Assembly (NCBI GenBank): GCA_963922205.1
Contig: CAWUHX010000226.1
Coordinates: 496,001-560,000 of the forward strand
DNA: 64,000 nt
Direction of reading: 5' to 3'
Source: Romanomermis culicivorax
Taxonomy: Eukaryota > Nematoda > Enoplea > Mermithida > Mermithidae
A program made the translations under genes and the position numbers. Below the pieces are notes generated by a model that saw nothing but the letters and a program-made list of their open reading frames with translations, searched no databases and was not told the DNA's origin. Every line of letters starts with the position of its first letter. Position 1 is the first letter of the stretch. This document shows positions 23,301-33,320 of this stretch, in pieces.

Positions 23301-24739
23301 ACTTACTACGCTCAACTCCGAAATTTATTCATGACTACAGGGATTTATTTTGAAACGGGCATGAATATGTTCTAAATGCAATTAATAGTTGATTGGAATG
23401 CCTCAATAACCGATTGTGTATCGGAGCACCAAGCGTACCGAAATACCGAGTGATTCGATATCCCGATCAGTGTTGTACTTCAAAAACAAAATTTCTCTGT
23501 ACACCGAACAAATCGGTATCCCGCACATCTCGAATGCATCAGTATCTCGAACGGTGTTCACAATAAAAATAACTTCTCTGTAGACTGACCGTATCAGTAC
23601 CCCGAATATTGTCAAAGTCTAAGTCTAACCTTAGGCCTAAGTCTAAGCCTGTTGAGCCTAAACCTAAGAATAAGAGAGTTAACAACATGAACAAAAAATT
23701 TGTATCCAGGACGACGAGATCTAGTCGATGGGATGGAATAAAAAAAAATTGTATATGTTCGGGATATTTAGAATTGATACATTATTCGGGATAACGATAC
23801 ATTCGGTATAATGATACATTCGGGACATGGATACATTCAGGATACTGATACACAATACACTAATTGCTCACCTCAATGTTGACTTTAATTGTAGTTCACT
23901 TATTCTGAAGGGAAAATGCACCGATACCAGGGGCGCTAGTTAACACGCTCTAACTAGACTCCATTCATTCTGAAATAATCAATGCAGAAAGGTCACAGCC
24001 AAACTTCTATTCAAAATTATGGAAGGCTCGTTGACCCTATTCAAAAAAACATTTTCATGATACAAGCCCTAGATGATCACTCTTTTCAATCATTTCAAGA
24101 TTATCGACATTGATTTTCTGATCTTTAGTAGGGCTGCGTTTGCCGAAACTCCGACCACTGCATCGATCATTTTAAAATGAATAGAGTATAGTAGAACCGT
24201 AATCAATGAAAAAAAATTTCTGGTTCATGGGCGGCAAAAAACTGAATATTTCCTTCTATAACCTGGGTAAATGGTGGAGACTTCTCGAGTAACATTCAAA
24301 TGTCGACACAGTTCTATCCAAGTCAGAAGTGGATAAGCATCGTGATGAAATATAAAACAAGGCAAGAAGCAAATAACCTACACAGAGTGATCCAACAGAG
24401 CGACTAACTTAGAATTTATACAGTGGTGTATTTTGAAATCTTATTTTATCAGTGCACCGGTTACTGTGGCATACAGAAAGCTCTCGTAAGCGTTTGGACG
24501 TCAGTAAAACTCACTCCCATCATTAGACAACCCACGATTACGACTAAGTCTTGCTTTCATAATTGCTCGAACTGCATATCATAAGATCACAATTTGGAAA
24601 TTTTAGATTTGGTAAACTATTGACTTTAATCGTTTCGCTAAAATTAATGAATTCGTCTAAAATCGAATCAATTTTTTTCGACAAAACGACGGCCAACAAA
24701 CCGATGGAGAAATTATTATGCGATATGTACAAAAACTGA
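11192..24739 (+). CDS. fax-1: Nuclear receptor of the NR2E3/FAX-1 type, nine exons, 737 aa
   Basis: Join of 11192-11366, 14357-14719, 15554-15812, 16515-16618, 17363-17788, 19884-20266, 20458-20719, 22917-23025 and 24607-24739. The sum is 2214 nt, and every junction is in phase with GT/AG sites. The DNA-binding domain (about residues 231-300) has both C4 zinc fingers and the P-box CNGCSGFF, with Asn and Ser typical of FAX-1/PNR rather than the usual CEGCKGFF. The T-box region [16 protein letters not shown] follows. The ligand-binding domain (about 535-737) shows the helix 3-5 signature WAKNLPSF...[10 protein letters not shown] and ends [11 protein letters not shown], like vertebrate PNR. Family members are sequence-specific transcription factors controlling neuron identity and axon pathfinding in worms and photoreceptor identity in vertebrates. 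Length exceeds typical relatives because of long His/Ser/Ala-rich N-terminal and hinge regions with two polyalanine runs. A candidate AATAAA lies at 24933. Additional upstream exons cannot be excluded. Confidence 0.93.
11367..14356. other. fax-1: fax-1 intron 1
   Basis: 2990 bp of AT-rich sequence with TTACTGTA octamers near 12474, 12513 and 13146. I see no repeat with defined ends and no convincing exon. As the first, large intron of a transcription-factor gene it could hold enhancers. Confidence 0.5.
14357..14719 (+). CDS. fax-1: fax-1 exon 2, Ser/Thr/Ala-rich linker with polyalanine run
   Basis: Acceptor CATTTAG with matching phase 1; donor GTGCAG then GTGAGG. Encodes a Thr/Pro/Ser-rich stretch, a run of ten alanines after NPAH, and a second seven-alanine run before MHHSRLL. 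The reverse strand is also open because of the GC-rich codons, but only the plus frame has splice sites that fit. Confidence 0.8.
15554..15812 (+). CDS. fax-1: fax-1 exon 3, first zinc finger
   Basis: Acceptor AAACTAG, donor TATACAG then GTAGCA. Carries the first C4 finger from [14 protein letters not shown] through the P-box [18 protein letters not shown]. The Arg codon is split by the intron, and exon 4 supplies its last base. Confidence 0.93.
16515..16618 (+). CDS. fax-1: fax-1 exon 4, second zinc finger
   Basis: Acceptor CTTTCAG, donor AAGAAG then GTAAAA. Encodes [18 protein letters not shown] through [14 protein letters not shown], the second finger and the start of the C-terminal extension. 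Confidence 0.93.
17363..17788 (+). CDS. fax-1: fax-1 exon 5, T-box and hinge
   Basis: Acceptor CCATTTTAG. The first residues [16 protein letters not shown] continue the DNA-binding-domain extension. The rest is a low-complexity hinge rich in Gln, His and Ala, with a nine-alanine run near the middle. Donor TCAA then GTGAGG in phase 1. Confidence 0.88.
18095..18264 (-). mobile_element. MITE family A copy, 5' part degenerate (fax-1 intron 5)
   Basis: Contains the core ACAAATTTCCAGTCCTATAT and CAGAAAATCGGGATAATC, and the terminus CATTTCAAGAAAAACAAACT then ATAG. The opposite terminus is not recognisable. Confidence 0.6.
19884..20266 (+). CDS. fax-1: fax-1 exon 6, hinge and start of ligand-binding domain
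   Basis: Acceptor CTACTTCAG; donor GATCAA then GTGAGC in phase 0. Ser/Gly/Asn-rich hinge, then the first LBD helices ending [11 protein letters not shown] and KDQ. Confidence 0.9.
20458..20719 (+). CDS. fax-1: fax-1 exon 7, ligand-binding domain core
   Basis: Acceptor ATGACAG; continues directly as [20 protein letters not shown], the conserved helix 3-5 region. Later helices include [14 protein letters not shown]. Donor GCCGG then GTAAGA. The intron before it is only 191 bp, the shortest in this gene. Confidence 0.92.
21763..22209 (+). mobile_element. tRNA-derived SINE, full-length copy with target duplication
   Basis: The head resembles a tRNA gene, with box A TGGTCTAGTGG at 21773-21783 and box B GGTTCGATTCC at 21816-21826. 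A roughly 370-bp unrelated body follows, then a poly(A) tail of about 18 at 22192-22209. Target duplication AATTCGTTCTTA at 21750-21761 versus AATTCATTCTTA at 22208-22219 (one mismatch) indicates LINE-mediated insertion. It lies in fax-1 intron 7 in the gene's orientation. A second, 5'-truncated copy is at 47583-49031. Long divergence from a tRNA after box B argues against a functional tRNA gene. Confidence 0.88.
22917..23025 (+). CDS. fax-1: fax-1 exon 8, ligand-binding domain helix 8-9 region
   Basis: 109 nt. Acceptor CATTATTTAG, donor CATTGAG then GTAAAG. Encodes [20 protein letters not shown] and onward to IFPL. It is in frame with both neighbours only by these sites. Confidence 0.9.
23400..23870. 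mobile_element. Inverted-subrepeat element (GATACATTCGGGATA type), fax-1 intron 8
   Basis: The right part (about 23750-23860) has four or five units of GATACATTCGGGATA. The left part (23400-23610) carries reverse-orientation relatives such as GAATGCATCAGTATC, AAATCGGTATCCCG and CAGTACCCCGAAT. A short telomere-like run (CCTTAGGCCTAAG) lies between them at 23626-23675. No ORF. Ends undefined. Confidence 0.4.
23975..24182 (+). mobile_element. MITE family C copy (terminus with GATCGATGCAG)
   Basis: Starts near AATCAATGCAGAAAGGTCAC and ends GCATCGATCATTTTAAAAT, whose reverse complement matches the start of other copies. The body includes TTCTATTCAAAATTATGGAA and GGGCTGCGTTTGCCGA, shared with 55384-55575. 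Lies in fax-1 intron 8. A short relative is at about 22620-22690. Confidence 0.5.
24607..24739 (+). CDS. fax-1: fax-1 exon 9, ligand-binding domain C-terminus
   Basis: Acceptor GGAAATTTTAG. Encodes [15 protein letters not shown] and ends [11 protein letters not shown] then TGA at 24737-24739, the AF-2 helix of the NR2E3 group. Confidence 0.92.
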
Positions 24740-26653
24740 ATTTTCAATTTCAAGAGATGAGATTATTTTTATTCTACAAACGGACTGGGCTCGCCAACGA
24801 AGTTCAATGGTGATAAATTTTGGATGCCCTGGTCTATATTTCACTGTGTTTCTTTCGAATTGTATGTATGTTATATTTTCTTCATATGATATATTATCCA
24901 TGTGACAAATTTGGATGGAGAGGCGAATATGAAATAAATTTATGGTGGTGAGCACATGAAATAGTGACAACGCAGGCTTACTTTGTAGGTGACATTAGAA
25001 CTATCTCATAAGCTGATAACTAAATGAACTTCTGCTGATTTCACAGAGCTCGGACTACATTAATATTAGAAGCTCATTAAAAACTGGTAATGGAAATGTT
25101 GTATATGGATGGTCAGTACCATTAAAATTTTTGCGGTTCTTAAAGATCGGTCCAAAGCTATTGACTTTTCAATTCTAAATGAGCCTTGAAAAATCAAAAT
25201 AATCCGTAGAATAGATTCGCATCGTAGGTCAAAATCTTTTTCTTCAATTTGTTCGCCTTGCTGCATTCAACTCAAATAAAAAGGGTCTGCATACGCAGGT
25301 TGTTTACGCAGGCTCACTCCAAAAAAATAAACTATAGCACTTGAATTTATCGGATATGCAGGAGGTTTGATTGCGCATTTCTTCAAATTGTTAGAATAGT
25401 AAATAAAGCGTGTCCGCTACACTTTCTATAGTACGTGATTGATCTACGAATTTTTTCTAAGCTCAAAAGTCCCCAAAGCGATGAATAATGAGCATGTGGA
25501 TAAATGAAATTGCCGTTTCATTTATCTATGCACCTTCCGCCAGCAAGGCCTGACCTCCGGAATCCACTTTAAAAGGTTCCCAAATGTATAAAAATAGGAG
25601 GCGGGGCAACACGTTTGTTTGACTAGTTCCTGAAATTTGTATCCTTTATTGATCCGCCGATTATTTTAATTTTTCTTCATGATGAAATCTTAATTTTTTC
25701 AAGATGGGATATTTATTTTTTTCAAATGACATCTTTATTTTTTCAAGATGACATCTTGATTTTTTCAAGATGGTCACAATAAAAAATGGTCATTCTTCAA
25801 AACCCAAGCTCAGTTTTAACACATTTGAAAAGTTCAACCTGAGGGATAGCTGGTTCAAGTCCAAGCTCTTCTATGCCTCACATACATATGGAAAACCGAT
25901 TGGTCGTGAAAAATTGGTAACAGTAGGACTTCTATACGTTTTTAAATTTCAAGTGGGAGAGAAGAACAATAACCCTAGTCAAATTTTGCCCTTTGGGTGA
26001 CAGGAAATGAAGTACATACGTATCCTCCGTTAAGAAACCAACAACATCGAGTTCAGCTAAACCTGAGGCTTTGAAGTTAAAACCGAGCTCCATTTATACC
26101 TCCGGTTTAGATATTACAACCGAACCTGGGGAAAGGAGTCAAACACAAAAATTTAACTGGCAAGGACGGTCTAAAAGTGTATGAAAGACGCCAAGTGTTT
26201 CATGATCAGAGAAAATGATGATCGACCATACAGTTTTTCGACCAGTGTTCGAACACAATTTTAGACTCACTAAAATAATATCAAGTTGAATTCTTCTGAC
26301 CTTCGATTTTTTCACTCTAGTTGGTTGCACAATTTTCCTGAACAATATAAAAATATTTACGCAATGAATTCAACTTTTGTCACCAAAAACGATCGTTTTA
26401 TTCATCGAACCTGCAGTAAATTTTATGAAAATGATTTTAAACAAGAATTCAGAGAAAATTATTGCATCTCAATGACAGAATAGCTAAGAATTAGAACTTC
26501 AAAAAGCGTGATTTATCCTCTGGTATTCCGCATATGACATGAATACCAGTCGATTGATCTTGTGCAATTCCATAAAAACAATTGGAATTTATGAATCATG
26601 ATCTTGCGAGTATCACATACATGGATCATAAAACCGTCCATTTATCATCATCA
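24740..26653. other. Intergenic region between convergent genes
   Basis: Region between the stop codons of fax-1 (plus) and the GPCR gene (minus). It holds a possible fax-1 poly(A) signal AATAAA at 24933-24938 and a short tandem repeat at 25681-25775. I see no exon. Confidence 0.55.
25681..25775. repeat. Tandem repeat, about 22 bp x 4
   Basis: Four tandem units related to GATGACATCTTTATTTTTTC plus AA, with lengths of 21-23 bp, flanked by unique sequence. Confidence 0.75.
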
Positions 26654-27455
26654 TCATCGCAAAAATAAATTCTTCACCGCCTGTCTAAACCTGCTATTAA
26701 TATTATAATAGACGAAAAAGTGCAACGCCCCGTTGATCACGATCAGTCCCCTGGCATAAAAACCGACCACTTTGGTTTCGGGGTAGAAATCTTCGACCGT
26801 ATCAGAATCCAAATCGTCGTAACTTTTCCACAAAATATTGGCTAACAATATTAGTCTAGTAGCGAAATGGGAGACTACGTGCACTATTATCATTAGTAAT
26901 AGACTTTTCTTTATACGACCGTATACCGTTAACGGACGTACTAATATTCGGCCTTTGGACTGCGACGAACTGTCGCCGTTCATTGGCGCAGTTTTCGTTT
27001 CCAAAACGACGGTCGTCGCCGTCGCTTCGCCTAAATTGATCGTTGAAGAGAAAAACAAATTCGATAAATTCGACGCGGCCGAGTTGTCGCTCAAATGAAC
27101 GACGGAAACGGCGGCCGTGACGCCGTTGCGGGTCGGCGATAAACGTTGCGCGATGCCGCGGGCGACTGGCGGCGTGTTGAACATCCCAGGCGAGGTAGAT
27201 CGCAAGTAGCCGTTACTGGCGTTGTTGTTGTTGCGGTAAATAGTCGAACGATTTTTGTACGTCGAAGTAGTGGACGACGAGGCCGGCGAACAAGTAATAT
27301 TGGTCAAGAGAAATATGTTGGTCAAAATGATCAAAAAGGAGACTAGCAAGTGGACGCAAGTGACCAGAATGTAGAGGCGACGAGGGTACCAGCAAGAACC
27401 GGTGCCGCAGGTGACCAGGAGAGCGTCGGCAGCTAGGTTGCCATCTCGGGTTAAT
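26654..27455 (-). CDS. GPCR exon 2 (TM5-TM7)
   Basis: Acceptor on minus is ATCCCTTCAG; the first base completes Glu177. An open upstream extension (to 27526) is intron. Three hydrophobic helices; the third cytoplasmic loop is long and GC-rich. Confidence 0.85.
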
Positions 27456-30210
27456 CTGAAGGGATGAAAATAATGATCGACATACTTATACATGGATGTA
27501 CATAGATCTACAAAAATTATTGGCACACTAGCTCAAGAGCTATTCATTTTTTGTCGACCGTTGGAATTCGCGCTTTTTCGATTATAGTTTTCTAGCTGAT
27601 GTTGAAGCTTTCCCCTAGTAAGTTTACTGTAGCTTTTCCGCTTTGGCAATGTTTTTCAGAGTAGGCCAAATACCGGTGGCTACAGAGAAATAAATCATAG
27701 TCAGATAACTCAAAGGTTCACTCGGCTCATCTGCTGTACTGCGCAGAGGAACACTTTTAATTCTGTCTCACATGGAACTTTAAATAAAAAATTGAGATCC
27801 TATGGTGTGAATAAATGTCTTTTAGATTGGTGGGAAAACTGTCTTCATTATAGATCACAGCTAGTTCTATAGTCCGTTTTTCTTGAAATGCTTCTAAATT
27901 ATGAAAGTAGAAAGTAAGTACTATTTCATTTTTTCACGATTTGCTGATGAACAATATATCATATAGAACTGGAAATTTGTGAGCATACTGAATTAACCTT
28001 CAAAAATTTGTCCATTGAAAAATTTTACAGTAAGAGCTCTATGTAAACGATTTTAACGACAGTGCTGATTTTTGTCACTTTTCTATTTGGGAGCATTTTA
28101 TAAAAAACTCTATAGTATCTGAACCGATTCTTGTCACAAGTGGTAGTGTTCTTGTAGCCATTCTGTTTTTGATGTTTATAAACGATATTTTTCACCAACT
28201 CACTAGTGGTACTTGTGCGCTCGCTGATGACATCAAAATATTCCATGGTTTAGCAATCCTACAATCGGCTTTGAATCTTTTATATGAATGGTCAATAAAC
28301 CGGCAATTTGATATAATTTTTTTCCGAAATGTTCAGTTCTTTACATAGGTCAAAACAACCCCAACAATAATTATTTTCTAAATAAACTTTGGATTTTCAA
28401 AGTTTCTGAAATTAAGGACTTGGGTGTCTACATTGATGACAAATTGTTATCAACATTACACTGTCAATATATTTTTTAAAGGCATCAAAAGTTTCCAATC
28501 TAATTTTAAAATGCTTTTATTCCAACCTGAATGAATTTCAAATTAAGGAATTTAAAATAACGTTAGACCCATTTTGGAACATTTTTCTTTTGTGTGGAAT
28601 CCCTGTTCAAAGGGAGATATAACTTTAACAGAAATAGTTCAGAAACGTTTTACTGAATGACTTAAGCTTCAAATTATCATGCTAGACTTAAAAAATCTTT
28701 GTAAAGACCTGTGTTATTATTGTATCATTATTTGCTTAAAATATTTGGATTCTCCTTCCTTTTCCATTTTTAATTCGTCTATTCGTGCAAAAAACTATTA
28801 AAACTGTACAAATTTGTATTTAATTCAAATTTTCTGAAATATGATTTTTCTACTCGGTGTATTGATGTATGGAATAGCCTATTACCAGTCCAAATATTGA
28901 TGCTTTAAGATTAGAGTGATGAAATTTTTAGAGCTTAATTTTGTACAATGGTATTGCCTATAAGCTAATCGTTACAATACTGTAATATTTATGTGTTTCT
29001 TGTTCGTAATAAATTATTATTTTTTTTCTTCCATGTGTCTGTTCAAAGAACTTTAGATAATTAGATGAGCGCGTTGACAAATTTTAACATGTGAAATGTG
29101 AAACAATTTCTGTTTACTAGTTCCACGATTCAAAAGTTCTCCAAGAAAAAGCAAATTATAGGGTGTACGGGAAATTTAACAATGAACCTTGATAAAAAAG
29201 TTGACTTTTTGTATTGATATTTCGAACTTTTTACATATAGTTTCAAGACACCAATTATATGACTTTATTGATAATATCGTTTCTTCAATTTGATAATTAT
29301 TTTCTGGCTAAAATTTTTCCCTGTTCGGTTCGTTTAGATTCGTTTTTTCTCTATTTTACTTTCATTTAAATTTTTTTCTTCATATTTCTGCTTGATTTTT
29401 GTTTAAGTGTCCATCTCTATTTTTTATACCTTTCATGTTTTTCTGCTCGCCTCTCCTACAGTCAAGAGACGGCAAAATATCCTACAGCCAAGAGATGACA
29501 CAAGCTTATGATTCCCCAGAACTCGGATGTGCAGCAACTCTGTGTGAAATAAATGTTTAAAAATCAGCGTGGTGTGTTTGGATAGAACTTGAATAGAGAT
29601 ATATTTATTTGTCTAATTTATGCACTTTATATCAATAGAAAGTTCTCCAGATGTACTCAATGAGCCAAAAAGAAGCTTACTCGAAATTTTTCAGGATCAT
29701 AATCAAAATTTCGGCTACAGTAATCATCAACGCCAAAGCCACCAAAGGGTAACTAAATTTTTTGACCGTCCAATTTTTGTAGTTGAACGGCGTCGCGAAC
29801 GACAACATACGATCGAGCGTTATACAAGCTACGATATATAAACCGAACGTTTGGCTAAAATAGACGGCCACCGATTGGCGGCAGCAGTCCCGTAAATTGG
29901 TCACGTCGTCGTCGCCGGCGAAAATTTTGCACAATTTCACGCCGGCCAACGATATGAAACTCAAACCCATCAGGGCGTCGTTTGAACTCATAGCCGCGTA
30001 AAGGACGTAGAATTTTTTCTTCAATTTACTAGCTTTGGCTATAGCCCCGATGGAAATTAGCGCCGTGACGAAAGCGACGGCGCCGGCGACGAAAAAAATT
30101 AAAAACGCCGGCGTCGAACTTTGTAGTATGGATTTGGAACTTTCGATAAGTTGTAATTTTCGAAGATCGTATTCTGTATTGTCGTTTTTGGTCGATGAAG
30201 TGGCATTCAT
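26654..30210 (-). CDS. Seven-transmembrane receptor, class-A-like, 443 aa
   Basis: Two exons, 30210-29681 and 27455-26654; the sum is 1332 nt and phase 2 agrees. The first exon encodes an extracellular N-terminus with NAT, then TM1 (34-57), TM2 (67-92, with an Asp at 78), TM3 (111-132) and TM4 (152-173). DRM follows TM3 at 133-135 in place of DRY. The second encodes a Cys-containing loop, TM5 (204-228), a Ser/Thr/Asn-rich third cytoplasmic loop of about 130 residues, TM6 (361-385) and TM7 (405-428). HFFVY stands where NPxxY is usual, followed by an NSRFRQAV helix-8 start. This pattern fits a rhodopsin-like orphan, chemoreceptor or neuropeptide receptor of the kind expanded in nematodes; the ligand is not inferable. 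The 2.2-kb intron contains a LINE fragment and a MITE. It is convergent with fax-1. Confidence 0.85.
27745..28970 (+). pseudogene. Decayed LINE reverse-transcriptase fragment (jockey/CR1-like)
   Basis: Translation with frameshifts gives FNSVSHGTL (first RT Asp replaced by Asn), then LLDWWENCLHYRSQ, then a MITE, then SVLVAILFLMFINDIF and the catalytic ADDIKIF box. KDLGVYIDDKL, a stretch like HFSFVWNPCSKG, and the tail CIDVWNSLLP follow. The order is that of non-LTR reverse transcriptases from motif 3 to the thumb. Stops and frameshifts are frequent, and neither the 5' endonuclease part nor a 3' tail is seen. Lies antisense in the GPCR intron. Confidence 0.78.
27867..28115 (+). mobile_element. 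MITE family A copy, inserted in the LINE fragment
   Basis: Starts CTATAGTCCGTTTTTCTTGA and ends CATTTTATAAAAAACTCTAT then AG, with mutually inverted termini. It splits the LINE reading between YRSQ and the SVL motif, showing that the MITE is younger than the LINE. Confidence 0.8.
29681..30210 (-). CDS. GPCR exon 1 (TM1-TM4)
   Basis: Start ATG at 30210. The donor, read on minus, is TTCGA then GTAAGC, ending in phase 2. Encodes 176 codons plus two bases; four hydrophobic helices and the DRM motif. Confidence 0.85.
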
Positions 30211-30834
30211 TATTATTTTTAGATGTAATCGGGCTAATATGACTAAAAATCAAAAGTTATAGTAGTCGTGATTAGATTACTGTAGGAGCATCAAAATCAG
30301 CTTTAAAATCGTGTCGATGATAAGCCTGCATAAATGCAGCACAACATTCTTGATAGCATTAATGTATGAAATTTCAAAAGTTTGATTTTTGTTAATTGAA
30401 TAAACCAAACAATGGAACCTCGAACATTTATAGTCTGTCGAATGAGGTTTGAGACTGCAGACGAGATGGCCCCATTAACCACTCTACCAGTTTTTCTTCG
30501 GCCAGCCTTCCTTCCCTTCCATTGTAGGGAGTAGTGGCTCTAAAATATTGAATTATTGGATTCTAAGAACGACTTCACAACGATGTTACATGGAATTATT
30601 CATAACCATTTATGGGCGAGTGTATGTTTGAACTCACCCAGATGACTGTTAACTCTGTTAACCCCCTACAAAATTGTAGCATTCTAAAATGCTACAGATT
30701 TGACATCAGTCGATAAATCTCATTGAGAACTGTCCTAAATTACGATTCACAACGTTTTAAACGTAATGTATGGACTTTCATCAAAATTGACTGATTTTTC
30801 GTTCTGTCTATGCATTGATCCATAAGATATTGTA

Positions 30835-31059
30835 ATTTGCTTTTCTTGAAATACTACCGAATAATGTCAGTGCTATTTCGTATTTTTATACTTTTCCACA
30901 AAACCATATGTCATTTAGAACAGAGAATTTGTGACCCTACTCATCGGAGCTTTTACAATTTTTGAGTAAAATATTCTCTGATAAAAAGTTCGGTAAACGG
31001 TTTTGACCAGAGAATTAATTTTTCTATTTAAATTTACAACCATTTTATGAAAAATGATA
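30835..31059 (+). mobile_element. MITE family A copy, degenerate
   Basis: Shares TTTCTTGAAATACT, ACCATATGTCATTTAGAAC, GAATTTGTGA and ACGGTTTTGACCA with family A. Its right end abuts the TA at which the mariner element at 31062 begins. Confidence 0.5.
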
Positions 31060-31264
31060 TACGAGGGCATATTCAAAAGTTCTAAGACTGGTTCAGTAAG
31101 AGCTACACTAGCAAAGAACAAACTTTTATTTTTCAACATAGTTAGCATCCAACTCAAAACATTTCTGCATGCAGTGTTTCCAAACGCTCCAAACCATTTC
31201 TGTTAAACAGAGGCTAGTTTTCAGGAAACCATGCCAAAACAGTACGTTTCACATCAAAAATTGA

Positions 31265-32395
31265 TTCCTAGCGAATTTCCTTCAAGTGTTCTTTCAACTT
31301 TGGGAACAGGAAAAAGTCTGACGGAGTAAAATCCAGACTGTAGGTTGGATGAGCAAGCGACTCCCAATTAAATTCTCGCAGGACAGTTTTCACAATATTG
31401 TATGAATGAGCAGGTGCATTGTTATGATGAAACAAGATTCGACGATGCAACTTTCCAAGGGCCGGTTTTATCAAAGTTACTTAAGCTCCAGTTGAGCTGC
31501 AGCTTAAGCTGTAGCTTAACTCTATATGTTATACCATTGCCGTTGAGCTGCAGCTCAGCTGTAGCTTAAGTCATACACACAAAACATATCGGGAAAGTTA
31601 AGCAGCAGCTGAGTTGCCCCTTAACGGCAGTTAAGCTACAGTTCAGCCACAGCTTAGCTTTCTCGATATGTTTTGTATGCATGAGTTAAGCTACAGATGA
31701 GCTGCAGCTTAACGGCAATGGCATAACATATAAAGTTAAGCTACAGCTTAGGCTGCAGCTCAGCTGGAGCTTAAGTCTCTTTGATGAAACCGGGTCCAGG
31801 TTGTTTATTGACCAAAGCAGAGTTTAACTTTCGGAGCACTTCTTCATAATAGCTTCCTGTTACTGTTCTCTGATCCTCGAGAAGGCCAATCAGAATGACA
31901 CTCTATGGATCCCAAAAAAATTGCTATCATGATCTTCTTGGTTGACCTTTTGGCCTTGAGTTTGTTTGGGCCACATGATCTAGATGGGAGCCATTGTTTG
32001 GACTGTTATTTAGATTCAGGATCATATTGGCAAATCTAGGTTTCATTGCCAGTTACAATTCGTCATCCACATTAATTTGGTTCAAAAAGCCAATAGACCG
32101 ATCCAGCCCATTGTGCGATGAGCGGGTGCTAGCGCTTTTGGCACCTAAGGAGCTGAAAGTTTGTCAAGTCCTAGCTGACCAATCAGAATTTTTTGAACTG
32201 AGGTGTGTGGAAGGTCGACTTTTCTGACTATCGTCTGAATGGATGCCTGACGATCCTGTTGAATCACACAGCTTGGACAGCATTTACGTTCTCGTCATTC
32301 TTATGAAATTCTGTGACTCTGGAACCAAGTTTCACTAAAAACTTGATGTTGGCCCGAACTTCAAATTTTTTCAATTTTCCATCGTCCGAAAAGTA
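31265..32395 (-). pseudogene. Mariner transposase pseudogene
   Basis: N-terminal piece RANIKFLVKLGS at about 32350, a middle piece resembling GDET..YDPE.K.QS around 32000, and a C-terminal piece with HHNNAPAHS and HPTYSLDFTPSDFFLFPKLK (31268-31474). The second catalytic residue, normally Asp in HxDNAPAH, is Asn. Several stops, frameshifts and a 339-bp insertion interrupt the frame. Not functional. Confidence 0.85.
31459..31797. mobile_element. Palindromic MITE inserted in the mariner element
   Basis: The left half starts GGGCCGGTTTTATCAAAG and the right half ends, complemented, as GGACCCGGTTTCATCAAAG. The arms run about 165 bp each to the centre near 31628 and are built from TTAAGCTGCAGCT / AGCTACAGCTTAA units. 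It interrupts the mariner coding frame, so it is a later insertion. A half copy lies at 33842-33945. Confidence 0.8.
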
Positions 32396-33244
32396 GGGTT
32401 TTGAAAACACGGAGCCGCACACAAGAAAATTGGCTTAGAATGACGAAACTTTAACAGTATGTGAATAAGGTGTTACTTTACAAAACAAAAAAAAATTTAA
32501 GTCGTAATCTTCTTTATTACAGAAATGGCAGATACAGTCTCAAAACTTTTGGATATTCCCTCGTACTGCAAGCTCGGAAACCATTTGGGTAGTTTATATT
32601 ACAATATCTTTCCTATCTGTTGATGATCGAAAAATAATGTCTGAATCTTCAAAGCAATTTATAATATTAATCATGCAATTCACATGGAAAACTGATATTT
32701 CGTTGAAGTAATAGAATAATGCACTAAGTAAAATTTAACCTTTGATCCAAAAAAGACTACCCTAAAAGTAATACTTTGTCGTTGACGCAGCAGATTAATA
32801 TTTTTAATTTTTTCACTCGTTTTAAAAATTATTCAATTATCACAGTTCAAAAATTCGCGCGTATTCAGAATCCAGATTGATCGAGTAAAAACAACGATTT
32901 TTGTGATTTCGCAATCCTCTTTCGGCAATGAATGTAAAATCGATGAATTTTTAAAAGGAACGTTGAGAAATCTAGTCTCCTATAAAAACGCTAAGATGTT
33001 TTCTTGATCAAATGCTGATGAATACTCAACGACAGATTATAAATGGTTCCGCGAAATTACAGAATTTGGTGGAAACAACGATACGAAATCAGAAAAAATG
33101 CACGTAAAAGATGCAAAAAACTTAGAGTCAAGGTTTTCATACATTTCCGTAGTAAAATATGCAGAAAAGTATACTCAATTTTTAGCATTGGAGAGGGAAA
33201 AAGATGCTCGCTCAAAGGCGGACGTTTTTCTCACATATTCACAT

Positions 33245-33320
33245 GTTATGGAGTCATAACATAGGGCTATGTTATAACACGTCAGTATGTTATAATATAG
33301 TCCTATGTTATAAGCTATAG
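33245..33320. repeat. Short inverted repeat (CATAACATAGG / CCTATGTTAT)
   Basis: Alternating ATAACATAG and CTATGTTAT units over 75 bp can form a hairpin. Too small to classify. Confidence 0.55.

Larger units (their letters stand above)
31062..32563 (-). mobile_element. Mariner element with TIRs and TA duplication, inactivated
   Basis: Left terminus CGAGGGCATATTCAAAAG with TTCTAAGACTG, and right terminus (complemented) CGAGGGAATATCCAAAAG with TTTTGAGACTG: 29 bp with four mismatches, flanked by TA at 31060-31061 and 32564-32565. A transposase pseudogene runs on the minus strand. A 339-bp palindromic element is inserted; without it the element is about 1.16 kb, near the usual 1.3 kb. Confidence 0.88.
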
